This document shows positions 27,858 to 34,899 of a DNA stretch of 34,946 nucleotides, one piece after another; positions within the stretch are counted from its first letter, which is position 1, and each line of letters starts with the position of its first letter. The DNA lies in the NCBI GenBank assembly GCA_003155655.1, contig PMDS01000083.1, forward strand, positions 1-34,946. Reading direction: 5' to 3'. Origin of the DNA: Melioribacter sp. Its GTDB lineage: Bacteria; Bacteroidota; Ignavibacteria; Ignavibacteriales; Melioribacteraceae. The position numbers and the translations under genes are program-made. Under the pieces are notes generated by a model, which ran no database searches, was not told the origin of the DNA, and saw nothing but the letters and a program-made list of their open reading frames with translations.

Positions 27858-28083
27858 TATAAGTTTAAGATTACCGGATTCATTACATAAAAGGGCTCGC
27901 GACTTAGCAAAGAAAGAAAATACTTCAATTAATCAATTAGTATCGTCTGCATTAGCGGAAAAAATATCAGCACTGATGACAGAGGAATATATTGAACAAA
28001 GGGCTAAACGGGCAAGTAAACAAAGATTTAAGAAAGCATTAAGTAAAATTCCCGACACCGCACCTGCAGATTATGATAAATAG
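27850..28083 (+). CDS. Ribbon-helix-helix antitoxin (HicB/CopG-like)
   Basis: This protein of 77 residues starts with the DNA-binding strand MSNISLRLPDSLHKRARDLAKKENTS, followed by INQLVSSALAEKISAL, the classical RHH fold of CopG/HicB-type antitoxins. The C-terminal part (EEYIEQRAKRASKQRFKKALSKIPDTAP) is charged and likely binds and blocks the PIN toxin. ATG 27850 is chosen over a TTG four codons earlier because it gives the family N-terminus. It overlaps the toxin gene by 8 bases. Its dimer probably binds the palindrome at 27403-27426. Confidence 0.85.
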   Translation: MSNISLRLPDSLHKRARDLAKKENTSINQLVSSALAEKISALMTEEYIEQRAKRASKQRFKKALSKIPDTAPADYDK

Positions 28084-28270
28084 ATAGTCAGAGAGTATAA
28101 CCCATGACTCAAGGCACAGTTGCACCTCGACTTCGTCTCCCGACTTGTTGGGATCGTCTCAAAAAGACGACCATGTCTAAGCCATGCCCAACAAGATGGC
28201 AGGCAAGCCGGGCAAGCTCATCGAGTAGACATTACAAAATATCTTTGAAGTTTGTACAGAATATTTTTAA
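28084..28270. other. Structured spacer after the toxin-antitoxin pair, with GTATAAC box
   Basis: GTATAAC at 28095-28101 is the exact complement of the GTTATAC core seen at other boundaries, as expected for the 5' box of an attC. Hairpins follow: TCGTCT-CAAAA-AGACGA near 28154-28170, and TGCC-CAACAAGAT-GGCA (28185-28201), which shares its loop with copies at 24419 and 32520. No matching GTT box was found, so the site looks decayed. Confidence 0.4.
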
Positions 28271-28300
28271 GTTGGAGCAATAATAAGGGGAATACACGAG

Positions 28301-28486
28301 TTGCTTTTAGAAAGGAAAGCAAAAGATAATATACCAAAGCTTCTATATCAGGTTCGGATAATTCTTAGGGCGAATCACTACTCACATAGGACAGAAGAAA
28401 ACCACATTTCGTGGATTAGGAAATTTATAATTTTGAATGTTGGCTCAACGACTAAAAATAAAAAAATAACAAAAAAACTTGAATGA
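28301..28486 (+). pseudogene. Remnant of an IntI-type tyrosine recombinase, N-terminal fragment only
   Basis: The reading frame holds 61 codons. Residues about 10-45 (PKLLYQVRIILRANHYSHR, then TEENHISWIRKFII) align closely by eye with the N-terminal SAM-like domain of integron integrases, which typically read PKLLDQVR-x-LR-x-xHYSxRTEQAYxxWIxRFIxFH. After FIIL the similarity stops, and the frame runs out through lysine-rich noise. No catalytic domain follows in any frame that I can see. The start would be TTG 28301, without a good ribosome-binding site. A nine-base direct repeat, GAGTTGCTT, lies at 28298-28306 and 28509-28517. This is a decayed integrase or a cassette carrying a piece of one. 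Confidence 0.65.
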
Positions 28487-28536
28487 TTTTAGTGAATTAA
28501 TGAATAGTGAGTTGCTTAAAAATAATTGAGGTAAAA

Positions 28537-28782
28537 ATGTCTCAATATTATCGTTATAATGTACGCAATGGTTTTTGTATTCTTGAAATTCGTCCCGATA
28601 AAGAAAATCCTACTAAATATGTTTTGTTTGGTGATGGGGAAGCTTTTAAGAAATATGATTCGCCCAAAGATGCTGCACAAGATGTTTATCTACGTGAAAC
28701 TGGTCATTGGGTTTAGGACCAGTTAAAAGAAAGTCCTGATAATCCACTTTCTTTAGATGAGTGGGAATTATTAGAGGAATAA
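28537..28782 (+). pseudogene. Small unknown protein gene interrupted by an in-frame TAG
   Basis: ATG 28537 follows a good TTGAGGT site. The frame reads MSQYYRYNVRNGFCILEIRP and on to YLRETGHWV, then TAG at 28714-28716. It continues without another stop as DQLKESPDNPLSLDEWELLEE to TAA at 28780-28782. The continuation is acidic and protein-like in the same frame, so a full protein of 81 residues with W, Q or another residue at the TAG is likely. One base change, TGG to TAG, explains it. Without read-through the product is 59 residues. I do not recognise the family. It sits 51 bases past the integrase remnant. Confidence 0.55.
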
Positions 28783-28825
28783 ACTTTTTAAGAAAATATT
28801 TAATTTAAAAATACGATAGATAATT

Positions 28826-29188
28826 ATGACTTTTATTGAAGCAGACAAAATATTCCAAACTTGGAGTCGATGGTATTGGCCGTCGCACTTTATGCTCCAT
28901 GCAATTTTTATTAGTAAAATACCAGAATCCTTTTTGCCTTATCCTCTAGCTATTTTGGAAGAAGCATTAAATATTATAGTAGAGCATTACCAAAAGAGTG
29001 GTGATCTTCAAATGTCCCAAAATATACAAGAAACAATGATTGGACTTTCATACTATGTAGAGGATAAAGAAGCTTTGCAACAAGCTACTGAGCTATTTTC
29101 TAAACCTGAGATGCTTGAAGGCATACAAGCATATATTTCACAATATAAAGTAATGTGGCAAAGTTGGTTAGATAAACAAATCAATTAA
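28826..29188 (+). CDS. Hypothetical helical protein
   Basis: This 120-residue protein of unknown family is almost wholly helical by appearance: ILEEALNIIVEHYQKSGDLQ, SQNIQETMIGLSYYVEDKEALQQATELFS and a W-rich N-terminus (FQTWSRWYWPSHFML). There is no signal peptide or membrane segment. It starts 43 bases after the interrupted small gene and may once have been in one cassette with it. An attC-like site begins 22 bases after its stop. The ribosome-binding site is weak. Confidence 0.6.
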   Translation: MTFIEADKIFQTWSRWYWPSHFMLHAIFISKIPESFLPYPLAILEEALNIIVEHYQKSGDLQMSQNIQETMIGLSYYVEDKEALQQATELFSKPEMLEGIQAYISQYKVMWQSWLDKQIN

Positions 29189-29210
29189 ACTATGTATTCT
29201 ATGAAATAGC

Positions 29211-29294
29211 AACTAACAAGTTTTTCAAACCGTCAGCTCCGCAAAATTTGCTGCGTAAATGTTGGAAGGCGGCTTAAAAACAAAGCTGTTATAC
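29211..29294 (+). other. Best candidate integron attC site
   Basis: The 84-base site runs from AACTAAC (29211-29217) to GTTATAC (29288-29294). TTTTTCAAACCGTC (29221-29234) pairs with GGCGGCTTAAAAA (29268-29280). The pairing leaves one unpaired C on one arm, as the extrahelical bases of attC do, and short unpaired spacers separate the stem from the outer boxes. A GCAAA-A-TTTGC sub-hairpin occupies the tip. The next gene starts 10 bases after GTTATAC, the normal cassette spacing. Confidence 0.6.
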
Positions 29295-29304
29295 GGATAA
29301 AATT

Positions 29305-29862
29305 ATGAAACCAAAAATAGATAACGTTCGAAATCTATCTTCCTTATCGGAGGACTTAGAAATAATTAGAAAAGCAATGTTTGATAGAAATGATTCCGAG
29401 TGTGCTATTATTGGTGCGAGCTATATTGACAAATGCTTGAGTAATATCATATTTAATAGATTACGATCTATAGGCGAAGAATTTTTGCTAAAGCAACTAT
29501 TTGATTATGAACATGGAGCTTTTAGTACCTATTCTTCTAGGAATAAAATTGTTCATTCATTAAAAATAATTGATGATAGAACTAAGAATGACATTAGGTC
29601 TATAGGTTACATAAGAAATCGTTTCGCTCATGATTATTTGGCTATTACTTTTTCTGACGAAGAGATCAAAAGATATTGTTGCGAATTAAAACTCTGGGAA
29701 AAGCATTTTTATCCAACCAAAGTGAAAAGATACAATCTAGAAAAGCATAACGGTGAATCTGAATTGCTTAAGGAAATATTTGTTTATTCAGCTTTTAATT
29801 CAATGCAAACTTTACTAACAAAAGGACATCTAAAAAAAATACTTTATTCTGATTATTACTAA
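29305..29862 (+). CDS. MltR-like protein
   Basis: This 185-residue protein resembles the MltR (mannitol operon repressor) family. An early helix has the DSECAIIGASYIDKCLSNIIFNRL pattern. LFDYEHGAFSTYSSRNKIVHSLKII corresponds to the conserved Lf-x-gpLgsfsaRi-x-AyaLGLI block. The RNRFAHDY motif follows, and then a cysteine-containing helix after TFSDEEIKRYC. MltR itself lacks a clear DNA-binding domain and acts as a co-repressor; stand-alone homologues in accessory DNA have unknown roles. The RN-x-FAH motif also recalls HEPN-type Rx4-6H proteins, so RNase activity is a weak alternative. ATG follows the attC-like box by 10 bases. Confidence 0.65.
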   Translation: MKPKIDNVRNLSSLSEDLEIIRKAMFDRNDSECAIIGASYIDKCLSNIIFNRLRSIGEEFLLKQLFDYEHGAFSTYSSRNKIVHSLKIIDDRTKNDIRSIGYIRNRFAHDYLAITFSDEEIKRYCCELKLWEKHFYPTKVKRYNLEKHNGESELLKEIFVYSAFNSMQTLLTKGHLKKILYSDYY

Positions 29863-30493
29863 ATATCCATATTACTAATGTTTTAACCCGAATGCTTCAT
29901 CAAATCAGTTGATCATGCTTGGCTCCCTACAAATAACGCGGGACAAGTTTCATAATAAATTTGTTGTGTAAAATTGATTTTATTATTTATTTGAATACAA
30001 GTATTTGTTGATTAATGATGAGAATATATTTTTATGTTATCGTTATTCAAATAATTGATTTCCCGGCTGTCAATGACCATTCATTGACGGAATAATTTAC
30101 TGTCGAAGTGTATTCTTCAGATATTAGAACTATTATTTTAAAAACAGTGTTAATTGTAAAAAATCTTTTGATAGTATATTATAGGAATGAGTGATAGCAC
30201 GTTTAAAATAATGAATTTGAAATAAAAATATAAAAAATAATAGAATCTATACAACATAACTAAATGATATCTAGCAGGTTAATAAATAGTTAGGGTGCAG
30301 TGCATTTCACGATTACTGATATTGTTGCCAAACATATGCAAACACCGACATAATCACATAAATTAACTTTTATGATTCTATTTACATTTGGTTTAGAAAC
30401 GTAATATTCAAAAAATAACATATTAAGAAATTGTACCAAATGGCAGGTTAAAAACATTTGTAAAATAAAAACTTAAATTGAGAATATTTTAAA
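29863..30493. other. Long gene-free spacer with one copy of a two-hairpin repeat
   Basis: This stretch of about 630 bases between the MltR-like and quinone oxidoreductase genes contains no supported ORF and is very AT-rich. The segment 30060-30120 is a repeat shared with 34115-34178. The rest shows only short A/T-rich inverted repeats. It may be a decayed cassette. Confidence 0.6.
30060..30120. repeat. Two-hairpin dispersed repeat, copy 1 (CCAT loop)
   Basis: This copy begins TTCCCGG and contains GTCAATGA-CCAT-TCATTGAC (30069-30088), then the shared AATAATTTACTGTCGA stretch, then a degraded second hairpin ending TTCTTCAG. The other copy is at 34115-34178. The first stem differs between copies by paired changes while the CCAT loop is kept. 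Confidence 0.7.
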
Positions 30494-31456
30494 ATGAAAG
30501 CATTAACATTATCATCATTTGGAAGTTCAGATGTACTTGAATATCAAGAAGTAAACGACCCTGTTTTACAGGTTAATGAGATATTAGTTGAAATGAAAAC
30601 CATCGGTTTAAATTATGCTGATTTGATGAGAAGAAACGGAGTTTACCCGATGAGAGGAAATAAACCTTATATCAATGGTTTTGAAGGGGCAGGTATCGTT
30701 AAGGACAATAATGGTAATACTGAATTTAGAATAGGTGATAGAGTTGCGTTTGCCGATGTGCCTTTTGCAAATGCAGAATTAGTTGCAGTTCCTTTTGACA
30801 ACTTAATTCCATTGCCGGATGAAATAAGTTTTGAAACTGCTGCATCAATAATGTTACAAGGATTAACTGCTCATTTCTTAACAACCGACAGTCATAAAAT
30901 AAAAAAGAGAGAAACTATACTTATTCATGCTGCAGCTGGAGGAGTAGGTCAGTTACTCATACAAGTGTGTAAAATGTTAGGTGCAAGAGTAATTGGATTG
31001 GCTTCTTCTGAAAGCAAAAAACAAATTGCACTTTCTTTAGGAGCAGACTCCGTTTTTTTATATAGCCAAGATTGGAAAACAAAGGTTTTAGAGATATGCC
31101 CTAATGGAGTGGATGTAGTATATGAAAGTATTGGAACTACAATGGAATCTAGCCTTGCAGTAACGAAAATACTAGGGCAGGTGGTTTTATTTGGTTTGGC
31201 AGGTGGAAAATTAGAACTGGGAAATCCATTATGGATTATTGCTCATTCTAAAACAATTATTGGCGGTGATTTATGGAATTATCTTACCTCACGCGAAGAA
31301 AGGTTAAAAAGAGCAAAAATACTTTTTGATTGGATTATTGATGGAAAAATCAAAATTTCAGCACCTACTCTTTTCAAATTATCCGAAGGTAAAAAAGCTC
31401 ATGATTTTATTGAAGGTAGGCATAGTACCGGAAAAGTTTTGATGATACCTGATTAA
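30494..31456 (+). CDS. Zinc-independent quinone oxidoreductase (MDR superfamily)
   Basis: This 320-residue NADPH-dependent reductase has the quinone oxidoreductase layout. MKALTLSSFGSSDVLEYQEV begins the GroES-like domain, and LNYADLMRRNGVYP and GFEGAGIV follow. The Rossmann domain carries AAAGGVGQLLIQ (about residues 147-158, A-x-x-G-x-x-G). The zinc-binding cysteine cluster of alcohol dehydrogenases is absent, as expected for QOR/VAT-1 type enzymes. It likely reduces quinones or enals. The start is ATG. No clear attC precedes it; the gap upstream is the 630-base spacer. Confidence 0.85.
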   Translation: MKALTLSSFGSSDVLEYQEVNDPVLQVNEILVEMKTIGLNYADLMRRNGVYPMRGNKPYINGFEGAGIVKDNNGNTEFRIGDRVAFADVPFANAELVAVPFDNLIPLPDEISFETAASIMLQGLTAHFLTTDSHKIKKRETILIHAAAGGVGQLLIQVCKMLGARVIGLASSESKKQIALSLGADSVFLYSQDWKTKVLEICPNGVDVVYESIGTTMESSLAVTKILGQVVLFGLAGGKLELGNPLWIIAHSKTIIGGDLWNYLTSREERLKRAKILFDWIIDGKIKISAPTLFKLSEGKKAHDFIEGRHSTGKVLMIPD

Positions 31457-31569
31457 AAATAAATAACTTATAAAATTATTCTAAGCTGCACCGGTCAGTT
31501 ATACCAACGAAATATTTTTAAATAGTAAAATTTATAGCATTATTTAAACAATTATTTTCAGGAATTATT

Positions 31570-31896
31570 ATGATAGAAATATTCATCATAAATCTTAAAG
31601 AAGGAACACGAGAGGAATTTCACCATATTTTTGTGACCCAATCATTACCACTTTTAAAAAAATGGAATATTAATGTTATAGCACACGGACGTTCCTTGCA
31701 CGATGAAAATACTTATTATGTTATTCGTTTATTCAAAAGTTTAGAAGATAGACAGACATCGGAGGATGCTTTTTATGGTAGTGAAGATTGGAAGAATGGA
31801 CCAAGAGAAGGGTTAGTTCCAAAAATTGATAGTTCTTCGACAATAGTTATTCCAACAGATAATATTAATAGTTGGATAGAAACTATAAAAGGTTAA
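31570..31896 (+). CDS. NIPSNAP-like dimeric alpha/beta-barrel protein
   Basis: This 108-residue protein begins MIEIFIINLKEGTREEFHHI. It has the central YYVIRLFKSLEDRQTSEDAFYGSEDWKNGPRE segment and ends STIVI, matching NIPSNAP/ABM-type ferredoxin-like barrels found as small stand-alone proteins. Function is unknown. The spacer before it holds GTTATAC at 31498-31504, a core-type box, 65 bases before the ATG. Confidence 0.65.
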   Translation: MIEIFIINLKEGTREEFHHIFVTQSLPLLKKWNINVIAHGRSLHDENTYYVIRLFKSLEDRQTSEDAFYGSEDWKNGPREGLVPKIDSSSTIVIPTDNINSWIETIKG

Positions 31897-32068
31897 TTTT
31901 AATATTTATTAATAAAATTACATTAAAAGAGGTATAACCCTCGTCTCATGCGTAACGCTTCAGCAATAAAACTGCGGGATAAATATTTACAGCGGACATA
32001 TCGTGGCATCCGCTTAAACATAACTCCCTTGGGTGTAATCAAATAATTACGGAAAGTGATTATCTAAA
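31897..32068. other. Structured spacer with GTATAAC box
   Basis: GTATAAC at 31932-31938 matches the 5' box type seen at 28095. AGCGGA and TCCGCT near 31991-32014 pair to form a hairpin. No GTT-type 3' box was found before the next gene, so this is at most a decayed attC. Confidence 0.35.
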
Positions 32069-32419
32069 ATGTTTGAATATTTAATTCCAAAAATCAATGA
32101 AATATCAACAATGGCACGCGAGAATTATGGTGTTAATCCTACTATCTTTATAATAATCTATTTGGTTTCAGTACCAATATTCTACTATTCATTGTTCCGG
32201 ACTTTACGAGCTATCACTAAGAATCTCGGGCGTGAAATCATGTTCTGGAGTGCAATATTTCTTTGTGTAAATATAACCCCTTTTATTTATGTATTTATTT
32301 TCGGCAGAAATATCCCATGGTGGGTATATGTCATCATAGTAATATTAATAGGCCAGGGTGTCTTGTCGTTAATCTTAAAAATACGAAAGAAACCCGAAAC
32401 CGAAACTAAAATAATATAG
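32069..32419 (+). CDS. Small integral membrane protein of unknown family
   Basis: This 116-residue protein has three strong hydrophobic stretches, at about residues 24-45 (PTIFIIIYLVSVPIFYYSLF), 58-78 (IMFWSAIFLCVNITPFIYVF) and 84-104 (WWVYVIIVILIGQGVLSLIL), and a charged tail. There is no signal peptide and no motif I recognise. It is a single gene between structured spacers, like its neighbours. Confidence 0.6.
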   Translation: MFEYLIPKINEISTMARENYGVNPTIFIIIYLVSVPIFYYSLFRTLRAITKNLGREIMFWSAIFLCVNITPFIYVFIFGRNIPWWVYVIIVILIGQGVLSLILKIRKKPETETKII

Positions 32420-32510
32420 AAGTAATTAAAAGAAATAAATTAAAAATTATTGGCAGTTGTTATTCAGTGTTGCATATTTGTTATGGGCAGCGGCACCACG
32501 GTAAATTACA

Positions 32511-32566
32511 CGGGATAAACCCGCCCAATAAGATGGCGGGTAAACTTTAGAACAATATTGTTATCA
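32511..32566 (+). other. Partial attC-like boundary with CAATAAGAT-loop hairpin
   Basis: CCCGCC (32520-32525) and GGCGGG (32535-32540) pair around CAATAAGAT. The spacer ends GTTATCA at 32560-32566, 35 bases before the next ATG. The block from 32514 to 32547 closely repeats 24412-24444, which also precedes a GTT-type box. The 5' box was not identified. Confidence 0.4.
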
Positions 32567-32601
32567 TACAATTAAGAAGTGTATTAAGGAATTAAGTTTA
32601 A

Positions 32602-33327
32602 ATGTCGGAATTTAAAAAATCACAATGGTCAGACAGTAAATACTCTAAAAACTACAGAGATGATGCAAATATCTATTTACCATATCGTAAGCAATTTATT
32701 CAAGTAACAAAATTATTTTACAAACAGTATATTCCTTCAAATACTAAGGTTAAAGTCTTGGATCTTGGATGTGGGGATGGATTTTTTATTAATGAATTAT
32801 TAAAATCATTTGCACCGGAAGAAATTGTTCTTGTTGATGGTTCAAGTGAAATGTTGGAAAATGCGAAAGCACGTTTAATTGAACATACAAATATCAATTT
32901 TATAAATGCTACGTTTCAAGATTTGCTTACTAATGATCAGCTAGCTGGAACTTATGATTTTGTTTTCTCTTCTCTTGCAATACACCATCTCAATTCAGTA
33001 GAAAAGGAAGATTTATATAAATACATTTATTCACATTTGTCTCCTAATGGTTATTTTATCAATTATGATGTAGTTCTCCCATCATCTGAAAAGCTCGAAA
33101 ATGTATATTTATTGCTTTGGAGTAAGTGGATAAAAGAAAATTCTGAAAAAGAAACAAATGAAAAATTAAAAGGTATTCCGGAACAGTATAAAGAAAATTC
33201 CGACAATGTTCCTGATTCGCTTGAATCTCAATTGGAAGTTCTAAAAAAAATTGGTTTTAAAAATGTTGAATGCTATTTCAAATATGGAATATTTTCATTA
33301 TTCGGCGGCAATAAGCAAAGTGAATAA
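32602..33327 (+). CDS. Class I SAM-dependent methyltransferase
   Basis: This 241-residue protein has the Rossmann-fold motif I VLDLGCGDGFFINELL (about residues 52-67), motif II ending VLVDGSSEMLENAKARL with the acidic residue that binds the SAM ribose, FINATFQDLL, and motif IV YDFVFSSLAIHHL. This is the UbiE/Trm9-like small-molecule methyltransferase pattern (Methyltransf_11/25). Substrate cannot be predicted. The start is ATG 32602, 35 bases after the GTTATCA box. Confidence 0.85.
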   Translation: MSEFKKSQWSDSKYSKNYRDDANIYLPYRKQFIQVTKLFYKQYIPSNTKVKVLDLGCGDGFFINELLKSFAPEEIVLVDGSSEMLENAKARLIEHTNINFINATFQDLLTNDQLAGTYDFVFSSLAIHHLNSVEKEDLYKYIYSHLSPNGYFINYDVVLPSSEKLENVYLLLWSKWIKENSEKETNEKLKGIPEQYKENSDNVPDSLESQLEVLKKIGFKNVECYFKYGIFSLFGGNKQSE

Positions 33328-33434
33328 AGATGATCAGCCGCGTAAGCCCGGCCGCTTCCGGCAAGTCAGGATCAGCCGGTAAGTTTTGGATTTAGTTTTT
33401 CATCGTAAGTTGTTCTTAAAAGTGTGGTCACTAA

Positions 33435-33540
33435 ACAAAACTGATTTATCAATAAAAGTTATATAAAGTATGCTGCATTGCTGCCCTTCGACAAGCCCGG
33501 GGTAAATTCCGGGCAGCGGTTTATGCCAAAATCGTTATAC
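33435..33540 (+). other. Candidate attC-like site after the methyltransferase gene
   Basis: The site ends GTTATAC (33534-33540). AACTGATTT (33439-33447) can pair with AAATCGTT across one extra base, giving the outer stem. GCTGCCC (33479-33485) pairs with GGGCAGC (33511-33517) at the tip. It is 106 bases long, within the attC range. The next ATG lies 59 bases on. The rest of the 270-base gap holds no gene. Confidence 0.4.
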
Positions 33541-33598
33541 TGGTTTTCATATTTTTCGTAAGATGTAAAAGTGGTTTATTAATAAATGGGAATATATA

Positions 33599-34066
33599 AT
33601 GAGTATTGAAAAATTTATTGCTGAAAAAATATCAAGAACATCTGAAATTAAAATAAATGAAAATGTTAAAAGTGTATTTCCGCTTTTTGGAGCTTTTGAA
33701 GAAAAAAAGTGGGCGGAAGGATGGGAGCCAATTCTCATATATCCGGATAAAGAAGTGATTGAAGAAGGTACTACTTTTAAAACTGACGGTAATGATGAAG
33801 AATTTGAATATTTGTGGAGAATTACAAAATATTATCCTGAAGAATTTCATATTCAATATATGGTTTCAACTGAGAATAGAAGCTGGACAATTACAATCAA
33901 ATGTAATTCAGAGAATGAAAATGAAACATTAGCTGCTATTACTTATACATTTGTAGGATTAAATGAAAAAGGAAATAGACTAAATAAAGAGCATCTATCA
34001 AGGATGTATAAAAACAATTTAAAAGATTGGGAAGAAGAAATACATAATTATCTAAATAATAAATAA
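33599..34066 (+). CDS. SRPBCC (START-like) family protein
   Basis: This 155-residue protein has the look of a polyketide-cyclase/START-like fold. An early helix-strand ends ENVKSVFPLFGAFEEKKWAEGW, then come EEGTTFKTDGNDEEFEYLWRI, a run of beta strands (WTITIKCNSENENETLAAITYTF), and a long C-terminal helix (LSRMYKNNLKDWEEEIHNYL) that would close the ligand cavity. The ligand is unknown. ATG follows AAATGGGA. Its stop lies in the AAATAAC box that begins the next structured spacer. Confidence 0.65.
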   Translation: MSIEKFIAEKISRTSEIKINENVKSVFPLFGAFEEKKWAEGWEPILIYPDKEVIEEGTTFKTDGNDEEFEYLWRITKYYPEEFHIQYMVSTENRSWTITIKCNSENENETLAAITYTFVGLNEKGNRLNKEHLSRMYKNNLKDWEEEIHNYLNNK

Positions 34067-34205
34067 CGGTATAATTAGTAGATGCGCGCATTTATACCGG
34101 CCGTAAAGGACTTTTTCCCGGTCGTCAAGAACCATTTCTTAACGTAATAATTTACTGTCGAGGAGTGGTCCTCGACAGCCAAGAAAAAATAACCAGTAAT
34201 GCAAA
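34060..34205. repeat. Structured spacer with copy 2 of the two-hairpin repeat
   Basis: TAAATAACGGTAT (34060-34072) recurs exactly at 34897-34909, again at a stop codon. CGGTATAA (34067-34074) pairs with TTATACCG (34092-34099) around a palindromic ATGCGCGCAT. Then comes repeat copy 2 at 34115-34178: GTCAAGAA-CCAT-TTCTTAAC (34124-34143, one mismatch), followed by CTGTCGAGGA-GTGG-TCCTCGACAG (34155-34178), a perfect ten-base stem. Confidence 0.7.
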
Positions 34206-34715
34206 ATGGGAATAAAAGAAATAAAAAAAGAATTGTTATCTAAGGACAAGGAAGAGCTTGTAAAACAGATACTGGAGTTATACAAAAAATATAGCCCGGT
34301 TAAAGAGTATTTCGATTTCTATCTTAATCCTAACGAAGGTGAACTTTATGAAAAATATAAGGAAAAAGTTCGCGAAGGATTCTATCCAAAGAAAGGGTAT
34401 CAACTTAAGTTGTCTATATCAAGACAGGCTATTAGTGATTTTAGGAAACTGGAAGTATCAAAGGAAAGACTTGGTGAATTGCTGCTTTATTTTGTCGAAT
34501 GTGGAGTTGAATATACAAATGACTTTGGTGACATCGATGAACAATTTTACCTAAGTATCGAAAATGCTTTTGGTGATTCATTAAAATTACTTGAAGGTGA
34601 TGATGTTTTAGAAAAATATAAGGAAAGGGCTGAAAAAGTAGTTGATGATTCCGAAAGGACTGGCTGGGGATTTTATGATTCGTTATTAGAAATATATGAC
34701 AATTTTTATTTATGA
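34206..34715 (+). CDS. DUF6155-like protein
   Basis: This 169-residue, highly charged soluble protein reads MGIKEIKKELLSKDKEELVK and continues ILELYKKYSPVKEYFDFYLNP. It has the later segments PKKGYQLKLSISRQAISDF and YFVECGVEYTNDFGDIDEQFYLSIENAF, which I recall from DUF6155, a family of unknown function frequent in Bacteroidota. There is no signal or membrane segment. ATG 34206 fits the family N-terminus. A ten-base hairpin immediately follows the stop. Confidence 0.6.
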   Translation: MGIKEIKKELLSKDKEELVKQILELYKKYSPVKEYFDFYLNPNEGELYEKYKEKVREGFYPKKGYQLKLSISRQAISDFRKLEVSKERLGELLLYFVECGVEYTNDFGDIDEQFYLSIENAFGDSLKLLEGDDVLEKYKERAEKVVDDSERTGWGFYDSLLEIYDNFYL

Positions 34716-34739
34716 TATTTGAAATTTATATTTCAAATA
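34716..34739 (+). terminator. AT-rich hairpin directly after the DUF6155 gene
   Basis: Arms TATTTGAAAT (34716-34725) and ATTTCAAATA (34730-34739) pair perfectly around TTAT, starting on the base after the stop codon. There is no T-run, so it may be a weak terminator or 3'-end stabiliser. Confidence 0.4.
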
Positions 34740-34899
34740 CCGCACCAAATCAGCCAATAAAGCGGATGCCCTCAATTATATTGCTCTTTTAAGGTTAAAT
34801 GAGAAGGGACTTATAATTTCTTGCACCATGAAGAATCCGGTGTATGAAAATAGTCCTTTTTTCTATTATGTAAAAAATCAGGTAGTTCTCAATAATTAA
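34723..34899 (+). pseudogene. Possible C-terminal remnant of an unknown gene
   Basis: An open frame of 58 codons without a usable start reads protein-like to TAA at 34897-34899: KYRTKSANKADALNYIALLR, then LNEKGLIISCTMKNPVYENS, then PFFYYVKNQVVLNN. It has balanced residues and ordinary codon use for this DNA. The 5' part may have been lost. The family is not recognised. Its stop overlaps the TAAATAACGGTAT box, as at the end of the SRPBCC gene, so it may be the last gene piece of a cassette cut by the window end. Confidence 0.35.

Noticed and set aside
29305-29862. HEPN-type RNase toxin call for the RNRFAH protein
   Set aside because: The overall pattern fits MltR better, and no adjacent MNT-type antitoxin gene is present; kept only as a weak alternative.
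31461-31504. AAATAAC ... GTTATAC as a complete attC
   Set aside because: The boxes are only 44 bases apart end to end and the interior does not form a stem; at most it is a truncated remnant.
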